Shown: one piece after another, positions 34,336-42,379 of the stretch
Position numbering within the stretch: position 1 is the first letter of the stretch
Layout of the letters: every line of letters starts with the position of its first letter
From: Pseudomonadota bacterium
GTDB lineage: Bacteria > Pseudomonadota > Gammaproteobacteria > Acidiferrobacterales > Acidiferrobacteraceae
Length of the DNA: 64,000 nucleotides
Assembly: GCA_021816625.1 (NCBI GenBank)
Contig: JAKAXM010000006.1
Location: forward strand, 1 to 64,000
Direction: 5' to 3'
Notes under the pieces: model-generated
The model's database searches: none
Told to the model about the DNA's origin: nothing
What the model saw: only the letters and a program-made list of their open reading frames with translations
Translations under genes and position numbers: made by a program

Positions 34336-35613
34336 ATGACCAATCACAAGCCGCAGGTGCTCGTATTGGGCGGTAATTTCGCGGGGCTCGCGAGCGCCCA
34401 AAAGATACGCGAATACGCGCGCGATGCCGTCGATATCACAGTTATCGACAGAAATCCTTATCTGCTCTTCATACCAAACATCCCGGCCGAGATATTCGAC
34501 AACCGCGACCCCGCCTCGAGCCTGCGCATGGATACGGCGGAGGCGTGGCGCGAGGCCCAGGTGAACTTCGTTCAGGGCACGGTATGCGCCATAGACCCCG
34601 ATACGCGTACCGTGGAATTTGTGCCCGGGGAGCGCGCCGGCGCACCCGTCGAGAGTCTTTGTTACGACTACCTGGTGGTCGCCTTCGGCTGCCGCCTCGC
34701 TTATGACAAGATCCCGGGCTTTACCCAGCACGGCCAGGCCGCATCCGATACCTATTACGGCAACAAATTGCGGCGTGTCCTCCACGAGGGCCAGTACAAG
34801 GGCGGGCCTATCGCCATCGGTTCGGCACGTTTTCATCAGGGCACGGCCGTCAAAGACCTCGTGCCCATGGCCGATGCCGCCTGCGAAGGGCCGCCGGTCG
34901 AGATGATGATGGCTATGGCCACGTGGCTCAAAAACCACGGCCTAGGCGGTCCTGACAAGATCACCGTGTTCACGCCGGGGCGCATGATCGCCGAGGACGC
35001 CGGGGAACAGGTGGTCAACTCGCTGCTCGGCATCGCGAGCTCCATGGGCTTTCACTACCGCAACAACGTGGGCGACATCGCCGAGGTAAGCAACGAGGGC
35101 CTGCGCTTCGCCCAAGGGGACGCGCTCGAGGCCGAACTTAAGATCTTGCTCCCCGACTGGGTCCCGCACGCCTTCATGAAGGATCTGCCGATAGTCGACG
35201 AGGAAGGGTTCGTCGTGACCGACATGCTGATGCGCAACCCGAAATACCCAGAGATCTTGGCATGCGGTGATGCCGCCGCCGTGACCGTACCCAAGCTTGG
35301 GGCGATCGGGCACCAGGAAAGCGAGATTGTAGGCCGGCAGATCGCCTGTGACGTCGGGCGCATCGGCCACGACATAGCCGCCGAACCCTTGAAGCCGCTG
35401 GTCTACTGCATCGGCGACATGGGCGACCATCAAGCATTTTATATTCGCTCGAACTCTTGGTATGGGGGCGACACCCAGGTTCTGAAAATGGGGCGGGTCC
35501 CTTATCTACTCAAGATGCAATACAAAGAGATGTTTTTCCGGACACGGGGAAAGATACCGCCCTGGGGGCTCGATGCCGCGCAATTCCTGGCCGAACGGCT
35601 ATTTGCGGCCTGA
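34336..35613 (+). CDS. sqr: Sulfide:quinone oxidoreductase-like flavoprotein
   Basis: A 425-residue FAD protein of the SQR/NDH-2 family. FAD motif VLVLGGNFAGLASAQ at the N-terminus, second dinucleotide-like region near 155-165, and LACGDAAAV (~309-315). Cys119, Cys183 (AACEGPPVE) and Cys358 (LVYCIGDMG) stand where SQR has its redox-active cysteines, so sulfide oxidation is more likely than NADH oxidation. The C-terminal amphipathic region (VPYLLKMQYKEMFFRTRGK) would hold it to the membrane. GGAGGT precedes the ATG. Coupled with sor upstream and a DUF1641 gene four bases downstream. Confidence 0.88.
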   Translation: MTNHKPQVLVLGGNFAGLASAQKIREYARDAVDITVIDRNPYLLFIPNIPAEIFDNRDPASSLRMDTAEAWREAQVNFVQGTVCAIDPDTRTVEFVPGERAGAPVESLCYDYLVVAFGCRLAYDKIPGFTQHGQAASDTYYGNKLRRVLHEGQYKGGPIAIGSARFHQGTAVKDLVPMADAACEGPPVEMMMAMATWLKNHGLGGPDKITVFTPGRMIAEDAGEQVVNSLLGIASSMGFHYRNNVGDIAEVSNEGLRFAQGDALEAELKILLPDWVPHAFMKDLPIVDEEGFVVTDMLMRNPKYPEILACGDAAAVTVPKLGAIGHQESEIVGRQIACDVGRIGHDIAAEPLKPLVYCIGDMGDHQAFYIRSNSWYGGDTQVLKMGRVPYLLKMQYKEMFFRTRGKIPPWGLDAAQFLAERLFAA

Positions 35614-35616
35614 GCG

Positions 35617-36777
35617 ATGAGCGGACCGCTACCGGAGACCGACCACGATACCGCGACCCCCGCGCTCACGATCCGCCAATGGCAGGCGCTGGGGCGTCTC
35701 GCGGAGCGCTGGGCGGCGATCGAGGAGGCCGCCAGCGGGCCTTTGGGGGACGCGGCGGCCGATGCGCTGCGACGCGTAAGCGAGAACACGCGCGAACAGG
35801 ATCTTGCCCGCCACGCGAAGGAACTACTGACCACGGTCAAGGCCCTGAGCGACGCAGGGTTGCTCGCGACCCTAAACGAGCACGCCGCCACCCTAAGCGA
35901 GGCCCTGCAGACGCTTTCTGGGCTTGCCGCCGGGCCTCGATTCGCAGCCACACTCGATGCCGCGTTCGCGGATCTCGCGACTTGGCACCGCTACGCGGCG
36001 CACCTCAGGGCGGCAGAGACATTCCTGGCCGGGACCGCGGGCCAGGCCCTCCTCGCGGACATCACCGACGCGGTGTCCGCGCTACCCGCCCGGGAACTGG
36101 TCCACGCGGGTGCCGCGACGGTCTCGGCCATTACGCTTTTGGCCGAGACCGGGGCACTTAAGGTCATCGCCGAGTCGCTGCCGGCGCTTGCCGAGACCGC
36201 GCGAACGTGGGCCCCGCTCGCCTCCGACGTCGCCGCCCTTTTTACGCGCGAGCTAGCCTCGATCCGAGCGGACCTGACCGTAGCGCATGATCTCGCGGGC
36301 CTCGTGCGCCGTCTGCAGGAATTCTGGGCGGGTCCGGCCGGGACTCATGCGGTGGCAGCCATGACCGAGATCGGCCGGCGGCTCGGTGACGAGGACGTAC
36401 CGGGCCTTGTGCGCGAGATCCTGGCGGTCCTCGTGGCTTGGCGGGACGCCGGCGCCCTGACCGCGCTACGCGAGGCCGCCGCGGTCGTTGCGGGCGGCGC
36501 GGCGCTCGCCGGCGGCCACATCCCAGGGGTGCCGGAAGAGGCCGGACTACGGGCATTCGTGGCGAGCCAAGGGCCGGTGATACATGCGCGCTGGCAAGAG
36601 CTACGCGCGCGCTACACGCGCCTAAAGGCCGAGACACCGGAACAGTCGGCTGGGGGATTAAAAGGTCTCTACACGCTGCTCATGGATCCGCGCGTCCAGG
36701 ATGGTGTGCGCGCGGCCACAACCTTACTCCAGGCGATCGCTGCCGCCCCGCAAGGCCCAGCCCGCCCCACCCGCTAA
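35617..36777 (+). CDS. DUF1641-like helical protein, SQR partner
   Basis: A 386-residue, Ala-rich, almost wholly helical protein without signal peptide or clear TM helix. The C-terminal part GGLKGLYTLLMDPRVQDGVR resembles the DUF1641 signature (GL..LL.DP.VQ.G). DUF1641 proteins are often encoded next to SQR-like flavoproteins, as here (start three bases after the sqr stop), and may help membrane attachment or assembly. Most family members are shorter; the internal repeats of helical segments suggest expansion. Function not established. Confidence 0.65.
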   Translation: MSGPLPETDHDTATPALTIRQWQALGRLAERWAAIEEAASGPLGDAAADALRRVSENTREQDLARHAKELLTTVKALSDAGLLATLNEHAATLSEALQTLSGLAAGPRFAATLDAAFADLATWHRYAAHLRAAETFLAGTAGQALLADITDAVSALPARELVHAGAATVSAITLLAETGALKVIAESLPALAETARTWAPLASDVAALFTRELASIRADLTVAHDLAGLVRRLQEFWAGPAGTHAVAAMTEIGRRLGDEDVPGLVREILAVLVAWRDAGALTALREAAAVVAGGAALAGGHIPGVPEEAGLRAFVASQGPVIHARWQELRARYTRLKAETPEQSAGGLKGLYTLLMDPRVQDGVRAATTLLQAIAAAPQGPARPTR

Positions 36778-36879
36778 GTGGCGGGTGCGGGCCGCCACCG
36801 GCCCCGGCGAATCCCCCTAAGGTCCCATGGACGGGCCTGCTCGGCCGGCGGATAGTAGCCCTACGGATGTATAAAGGCG

Positions 36880-36896
36880 GGCAGGGCTGCCCTGCC
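36880..36896. promoter_or_regulatory. Near-perfect hairpin/palindrome upstream of a methyltransferase gene
   Basis: GGCAGGGC-T-GCCCTGCC, 22 bases before the start codon. It could be an operator or a 5' leader structure; nothing decides between them. Confidence 0.35.
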
Positions 36897-36917
36897 GCGC
36901 ATCGACAGGGAGGTTCT

Positions 36918-37640
36918 ATGTCGATAGTCGTGGAACCCGTAAACCGGCGCCTGCCGGCAGCGGCCGCCACAGTGCCGGAAGGTCCGCGCGTAAACCTCGG
37001 TTGCGGGCCTGTGTTCGGGGAAAACTGGATCAACGTCGACGGCAGCCGCCGCGCACGGCTCGTTAGTCGAGCCCCGCGGCTCGACCGGCTGCTAGTAAGG
37101 CTCGGTTTGTTGCGCCCCAGCACATTTCATCCGGGCGTCGTGTACCATGACCTGCGCCGCCCCCTGCCCTGGAAAACGAACTCGGTTGCGGCCATATATG
37201 CAGGCGAGGTCTGGGAACACTTCGAATATCCGGACGCCGTCCGCGTGACCTGCGAATGTCATAGGGTGCTCATGCCCGGCGGGGCCCTGCGTCTGTGCGT
37301 ACCGGACGGCGTCGAGTTTTGGGAACGGTATCTATCGATCTTTATCGAAGAGCAAGCCAAGGACCGTGCCCACCAGGACGCGGCTCGTCTGCGGGCCCAC
37401 GTCCAGATGTATTTCGATGACATCTGCACGCGGCCCCCAGGCCTGAGATCCTTCGGTCACTACCACAAATGGCAGTACGACGAGGTACAGCTCATGGATC
37501 TGTTCACGCGCTGCGGCTTCGAGGAAGTGGCCCGGCGCGCGTTTCGGGACAGCCGCATCCCCGACATCGGCGCCATCGAACGCTCCGATTTTCTGATCGT
37601 CGAAGGCATCAAGGGCGCAGAACAGACCAGCCCTCGCTAG
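36918..37640 (+). CDS. Class I SAM-dependent methyltransferase
   Basis: A 240-residue methyltransferase: SAM motif VNLGCGPVFGENWINVDGS near residue 26, AGEVWEHFEYPDAVRVTCEC with the usual acidic post-II residue, and MPGGALRLCVPDG. Resembles small Methyltransf_11 proteins often found with glycan or lipid biosynthesis genes. The substrate cannot be told. AGGGAGG precedes the ATG. Its stop shares the CTAG with the convergent AsmA-like gene. Confidence 0.78.
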   Translation: MSIVVEPVNRRLPAAAATVPEGPRVNLGCGPVFGENWINVDGSRRARLVSRAPRLDRLLVRLGLLRPSTFHPGVVYHDLRRPLPWKTNSVAAIYAGEVWEHFEYPDAVRVTCECHRVLMPGGALRLCVPDGVEFWERYLSIFIEEQAKDRAHQDAARLRAHVQMYFDDICTRPPGLRSFGHYHKWQYDEVQLMDLFTRCGFEEVARRAFRDSRIPDIGAIERSDFLIVEGIKGAEQTSPR

Positions 37641-39595
37641 CGTCGCGTCCTATGGGCGATACTCTGCAGGGCCTGGCGACGAGCCCGCGGGCCGGCCTTA
37701 TTGAGCAGCGCCGGACAGTCGACCTTGTGACCGGGTGCGGTATCAATCAGAGGCAACAAGGCGGCGGCCGGCGTCAACAAGGCCCCCAAGGCGATGGCCG
37801 CCCCGGCCCGTTCGATCAAGGCCTTCCGCGACACACTAAATGTCGGCTTTTTGAACGTCCCACTGACATGGAGCGGGCCCCGGGCACTGACGATGGTGAC
37901 ATGCTTGGGCTTGGTGTAGACGGTCAGGTTCAAGGCCTGGCTTTGCATGTTGACAGTACCGGTCCCCAGGATGTTGGCAGAGGGGGTGTCGATCAAGAAG
38001 GTGCGGGTCTTTACCAAGCCGTTGCGGGCGCCGAGCCGGATGACGGCGCACGGGATCCGCTCCTGCTTCATGCCCGACAACCAGTCCAGGGCCGCGTTTC
38101 CGACATGGAGCTGGGCCAGGGCCACGTAGAGGTTGTTGACCGAGCCGTCCGCCAGCGCAAGCCCTAAGTGGCCGGTAGCGTGGGCGGCCATCTGGGCCAC
38201 TGAGTTGCCGGGGGCGCCCAGGGTGACGCGGCCGCCGATGCGCCCGGTGCTGGCCGGATGGAACTTGACCCGCGGAAACAGGAGGGCCAGATGGATGCCG
38301 CGCGCGATGGCCTTGAGGCTGGTGCGGTAGACCGGGCGGGTCGCGTTCATGAGGTAATCAGCTGTGACGAGACCGCCGGCCACACCGAAATCCAAGGGAT
38401 AGATGTGGACGATCCCGTGGTGGATGACGAGATGGGCAAAGAGCTTGCGGATACGCAGGTGGGAGGCGTATACGTGCTCGGCGCGGTAGACGACATCGGC
38501 GTTGAGCTTCATGAGATGGCTGCGCTTATAGGGCTTGGCAGGCAGCGCCTTGCCCGGGCCCTGGGCATGCGCGCTTACTTGCACATGCCCATTCACCTTC
38601 TTGGGCTTCGCCTTGACGAAGCCTGCCAGATCCTTGAAGTTGAGCATGTGGGAGACGAGCGTGGCGCGCATGAACAGGGGATGACCCGGGCGCACGCTGA
38701 TCGTACCCTCAAGGTCGCTCTTACCGACAAGCCCATGGAAATGGGTGAGATTCCAGGTTCGGCCGCGACGCGTCAACTGGCCCGTGATCTTGAAAGGTCC
38801 CGTTTGTGGTAAAGGCAGATTGACGGCCTTGTTGACCCGCCCAAGACCGGCCCCCGCGAGCAGGATGTGGAGGTTGACGTTCTTCAATGCCATGGGGGCG
38901 ATCAGCGTACCCTCAATCCGCGCGAGAAAACGCCCGATGCGAACCGTCACGAGCACGGGATAGGGGCTGCGGGTGCTCGTCACCTGGCGCAGGGAACCAA
39001 GCGCCCCGGTGAGGGTAAACGGCGAACCTTTGTAGCGCCCGTGGCCGGCGAGCAGCAAGCGCGTCGCCGGGTGGGCGCTGCGGATACTTAATATGAGGTC
39101 CGTGCGGGCCGGTACATCGCGCACACGGATCAGTCCGTGGGTGATCACGAGCCGGCCGATCCGCGGGGCGGTGGTGGGCTGGGAGGCCTTTTTATGGGGG
39201 GGCGTGAAGACCCAATTGGCACGGGCCGGACTCGGCTTGTCGAGGCGTATGACGGGGCGGCGCAGGACGAGCGAAGGTAGGACGATATGGCCGTGGACGA
39301 GCGGCCCTAGGGCGATGCGCACGCGCAGCTGTTTGACCGTGACCATAGGGCCACGCGCCCAAGGGGGATTCGCGACCGTGACATCGTTTAAGGTAAGGCG
39401 CGGAGCGAGCGACCAGTCGATGCCGACCGGACCGCGGATGAGCACTTGCCTATGGAGTTTGGCACTGCCCTCATGTTCGATCAGGCGTTTCAACAAAGGG
39501 GGCGCCAACCCGACGAGCACGGCCACGACGACGAGCGCGGTCAGAGCAACGCCACTTAGGATTTTGGCCCACAAGGGTACGCGCGTGCTCGCCAT
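37637..39595 (-). CDS. AsmA-family inner-membrane-anchored envelope protein
   Basis: A 652-residue protein with one N-terminal TM helix (ILSGVALTALVVVAVLVGLA) and a long periplasmic part of beta-rich repeats. The N-terminal AsmA domain shows LTLNDVTVANPPWARGP and LVLRRPVIRLDK; the C-terminal AsmA_2 part has LGTGTVNMQSQALNLTVYTK and GTFKKPTFSVS. AsmA-like (TAM/YhdP-type) proteins are thought to bridge membranes in phospholipid transport. The ATG at 39595 follows GGAGGTGTTC; an ATG two codons earlier would overlap this site. Confidence 0.85.
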   Translation of the reverse strand: MASTRVPLWAKILSGVALTALVVVAVLVGLAPPLLKRLIEHEGSAKLHRQVLIRGPVGIDWSLAPRLTLNDVTVANPPWARGPMVTVKQLRVRIALGPLVHGHIVLPSLVLRRPVIRLDKPSPARANWVFTPPHKKASQPTTAPRIGRLVITHGLIRVRDVPARTDLILSIRSAHPATRLLLAGHGRYKGSPFTLTGALGSLRQVTSTRSPYPVLVTVRIGRFLARIEGTLIAPMALKNVNLHILLAGAGLGRVNKAVNLPLPQTGPFKITGQLTRRGRTWNLTHFHGLVGKSDLEGTISVRPGHPLFMRATLVSHMLNFKDLAGFVKAKPKKVNGHVQVSAHAQGPGKALPAKPYKRSHLMKLNADVVYRAEHVYASHLRIRKLFAHLVIHHGIVHIYPLDFGVAGGLVTADYLMNATRPVYRTSLKAIARGIHLALLFPRVKFHPASTGRIGGRVTLGAPGNSVAQMAAHATGHLGLALADGSVNNLYVALAQLHVGNAALDWLSGMKQERIPCAVIRLGARNGLVKTRTFLIDTPSANILGTGTVNMQSQALNLTVYTKPKHVTIVSARGPLHVSGTFKKPTFSVSRKALIERAGAAIALGALLTPAAALLPLIDTAPGHKVDCPALLNKAGPRARRQALQSIAHRTRR

Positions 39596-39654
39596 GAACA
39601 CCTCCGCAGCGCAGCCTAGCGGACCTCGCCTGCGTCCGGTATCCCCACTTCGCC

Positions 39655-41268
39655 CTAATCGACGTAGACGGTGGGAAGATCCAGCACCTCTTCCACGGCC
39701 TCCCCGCCCACCGACAACACCGCCAAGGCCTGCCGATGATAGAGGCGGCGCATGAGGGCCGCCGGTATCAGGGCGAGCTCGCGCCCGGGCCGCACCAGGC
39801 GGCGCCCGAGGAGCCGCTCGAAGTAGGCTATGGTGTGCAGATCCTCCGTCCGGAGGCAGAGTTTCTGGCGAAAGTTCTGCAAGAGCGTGTCGGTCACGGC
39901 GCGATCGCCTAGGGCGGCGTAAAAGCTTGCAACCGACTGGGCCGATATGACGCCTACGACGCCAAAGGCCCGCCCCTTATCCCAGAAGTTGAGATCGGAG
40001 AGGCCGTCTTTGTTGGCGCTCACGATCTCCTGGTACTCGTCACACAAAAAGAGCAGGTGACGCGCACGGTCGGCGAGCGGGCGGCTTTGCAAATACTGAA
40101 AGAAGCGCAGTTTAAGGAAGGTGTAGACCACCTTGGCCCCGAGACCCCAAACGGCAAGCGGCAGATCGACCAAAAATACCGCGCCCGTGGCGAGCGGCTC
40201 GAGGGTCAAGCCGCCGCGCGACGGACAAAAGGCGTCGACGAGATCCGGGTGGGTGAAGGGCGTAAGGACCTGGGCGGCGCTCGCGAGTACGCCCGCGATC
40301 ACTTTGGCGTCGAAGCGCGTGAACACCCCCTCGTGGTAGGCCTGGTAGCTGCGCAAGAGCCGCAACGCCTGAGGACTAAGGCCGGCGGCCTCGGCGCGGA
40401 CCCGCCGATCGCAATCGGCACGCACATCCTCACGGAACAGGTAATCATATAGGCCGGCGAGGGTATAGCGGTCGGGCAGAAAGGACAGGACACCGAGCGC
40501 ATTGCGGCAGAGCTCCACGGCCGTTTCGATCCAGAATGGATCACTCGGGGAGCCGCCGAGCAGGAGCGCGGATTTAAGAAAGCTCGCGGCGGATTCGGGC
40601 GTAAGCCCCTGCAGGAGAGAGAAGGACCGGCGTCCTGGTCCGATGACGGTAAGCGACCGGCCCGTAGCGCGCGCGAGTGCAGCGGCGGCGCGCCCGAAAT
40701 CGCCTTTGACATCGAAGACGAGTCCGCCCAGGCCTTGGGCTAGGGTCTGCAACAAGATCGGCTGGATGACCGAGGTGGTCTTACCGGAACCGATGCCCCC
40801 CAAAATCAGGAGGTTTTGTCCGAGATCGGCGCCGGCGAGCACCGCCACTCGGCCACGGGGGCGTGCCCAAGGGGCACGGGCATGCGCGAGACCCGTGCCG
40901 GCCCCGAGCCAGAGGCGTGGTTGGGGGGAACCCGGGCGGGGGCGCCACCCCTGCCGGCCGATCCAGACGGCGAGCCCGAGAAGCGGCGCGCCCAACGCCC
41001 CCACCACACCGAGCAAGCGCCGCCCGCACCCCGCCCGCGGCTGGGGACGGGCCAGCGGGATGCCCAGCGGCTCGCGCAGAAAAAGCTCCGGGGGCGCAGG
41101 CAGGGGTTGCGCCGGCGCTGCCGTCAGGGCCGCGTGGAGCCGGCCGGGTTCGTCTAGGAGCCCCGCCGCCTCGAGCCGTTCACCGGCATCGAAGAGCGCG
41201 CGCAGGCGGCGGCGCTCGGTGCGACGGCGCAGGCGCTCCGAGAAGGATAAGGACGCGCGTGGATTCAT
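39655..41268 (-). CDS. VirD4/TraD-type conjugative coupling ATPase
   Basis: A 537-residue protein. An N-terminal hydrophobic stretch (~85-105, LLGVVGALGAPLLGLAVWIG) is followed by Walker A GGIGSGKTTS (157-166), FDVKGDFGRAAA, and Walker B LLFLCDEYQE (406-415) with a downstream sensor-like SAQSVASF. This is the layout of T4SS coupling proteins that bring the relaxase-DNA complex to the secretion channel. Its neighbour, divergent at 78 bases, is a MobA/MobL-like relaxase. No other transfer gene is in the window. Confidence 0.75.
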   Translation of the reverse strand: MNPRASLSFSERLRRRTERRRLRALFDAGERLEAAGLLDEPGRLHAALTAAPAQPLPAPPELFLREPLGIPLARPQPRAGCGRRLLGVVGALGAPLLGLAVWIGRQGWRPRPGSPQPRLWLGAGTGLAHARAPWARPRGRVAVLAGADLGQNLLILGGIGSGKTTSVIQPILLQTLAQGLGGLVFDVKGDFGRAAAALARATGRSLTVIGPGRRSFSLLQGLTPESAASFLKSALLLGGSPSDPFWIETAVELCRNALGVLSFLPDRYTLAGLYDYLFREDVRADCDRRVRAEAAGLSPQALRLLRSYQAYHEGVFTRFDAKVIAGVLASAAQVLTPFTHPDLVDAFCPSRGGLTLEPLATGAVFLVDLPLAVWGLGAKVVYTFLKLRFFQYLQSRPLADRARHLLFLCDEYQEIVSANKDGLSDLNFWDKGRAFGVVGVISAQSVASFYAALGDRAVTDTLLQNFRQKLCLRTEDLHTIAYFERLLGRRLVRPGRELALIPAALMRRLYHRQALAVLSVGGEAVEEVLDLPTVYVD

Positions 41269-41345
41269 AGGGGATTCCCGCGGTAAAAAGCGAGGCTAGC
41301 AGGCGGTAGACTGCGCGCCCACCCTGCTGAGTCCGGGGCCCCGTC

Positions 41346-42041
41346 ATGCCGAAAGCCGTCCGTATCCGTACCGTTCGCGATACCGTGGGCCAAGGTCCGG
41401 TGCGGGCGGCGGCCTATGGCGGGCGACGGCGTCTCTATGACGAGACACACGGCCGGACCTATGACTTTTCGCGGCGGCCAGGCCTCGCCTGGTCCGAGCT
41501 CAGCCTGCCGGCAGGCGCCGGTCCGGCAGCCCGGGATGCGGAAGAATTCTGGAATCGCTGGGGGCGCGCAGGCCGGGGAGGACGTTCGGGGTATACGCTT
41601 ATCGTGGTCCTACCGCCGGCGCTGCCCTTGTCGGCACAGGTGCACGGCGTGCGAGCCGCGCTGCACGAGAGCGTCGTTGCCGGCGGGCACGCGGCAGATT
41701 GGCATATCCATCACGACCGGCCGGGCAACCCCCACGCCCATGTCCTCGTAAGCGCCCTGACGTTGGACCGGAATGGGGCCTGGGTATGCCCCGCGACCGG
41801 CGCTGCGCGCGCGGCGCTCGCCGGACTCCGCGCGCGTCTCGAGGCCTGGGCCTGTGCCCCGTCCGAACCACGGCCACCAGGCGATCATCACATGCGTAAC
41901 GGGGAGATGAGTCGGACGGCCCAAGGGCGGGCAGCCGCGCAGGCCCTGCGGCCATGGCCACCGTCCCCGCCCTGCGGGAACTGGCTACGCCCGCGCGACC
42001 GCGAGTACCCCGCCTCCGCGCCCCTCTCGCGCGGCCGCTGA
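41346..42041 (+). CDS. MobA/MobL-family relaxase, short
   Basis: A 231-residue protein carrying the key relaxase motifs. Motif I is GPVRAAAYGGRRRLYDE with a candidate catalytic Tyr24; RTYDFSRRPGLAWSEL follows; the metal-binding motif III is HIHHDRPGNPHAHV (120-133). MobA/MobL proteins nick plasmid DNA at oriT and stay attached to the 5' end. The protein ends soon after the relaxase core with a Pro/Arg-rich tail and lacks the helicase or primase parts of larger relatives. No good ribosome-binding site precedes the ATG. No oriT was located. Confidence 0.72.
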   Translation: MPKAVRIRTVRDTVGQGPVRAAAYGGRRRLYDETHGRTYDFSRRPGLAWSELSLPAGAGPAARDAEEFWNRWGRAGRGGRSGYTLIVVLPPALPLSAQVHGVRAALHESVVAGGHAADWHIHHDRPGNPHAHVLVSALTLDRNGAWVCPATGAARAALAGLRARLEAWACAPSEPRPPGDHHMRNGEMSRTAQGRAAAQALRPWPPSPPCGNWLRPRDREYPASAPLSRGR

Positions 42042-42132
42042 GGGCTCAGCCATCTCGGACCTTCGGAGGGCCGAGGTGCGGTCCCGATGTGGTAGCTTGA
42101 GAGGCCTTGTAACCCGACCTCAAGGAGGCGGA

Positions 42133-42375
42133 ATGAATGGCCTTAGGCTTTTCGCCATGGTACTGGTGTTGCTGGGCATCCTGGCCGCGGTCTACGGAGG
42201 CTTTAGCTACACGCGCAAGACCAAAGAGGCCCAGCTGGGGCCGCTGTCGCTATCGGTCAAGCATAAACATCGGGTCGACATCCCCTTATGGGCCGGCGCC
42301 GGCGCAATCGCCGTAGGCGGCGTCTTGCTGCTCGTGGCAAACGGGCCCACCCAAGGGGGGAGCGCGGCGGGCTAG
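42133..42375 (+). CDS. Small two-helix membrane protein
   Basis: 80 residues with two hydrophobic segments (LFAMVLVLLGILAAVYGGF; AGAIAVGGVLLLVA) joined by a charged loop containing LGPLSLSVKHKHRVDIP. AAGGAGGCGGA precedes the ATG. Similar small membrane proteins are widespread and uncharacterised. It converges with the acetolactate synthase gene, four bases apart. Confidence 0.7.
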   Translation: MNGLRLFAMVLVLLGILAAVYGGFSYTRKTKEAQLGPLSLSVKHKHRVDIPLWAGAGAIAVGGVLLLVANGPTQGGSAAG

Positions 42376-42379
42376 ACCT

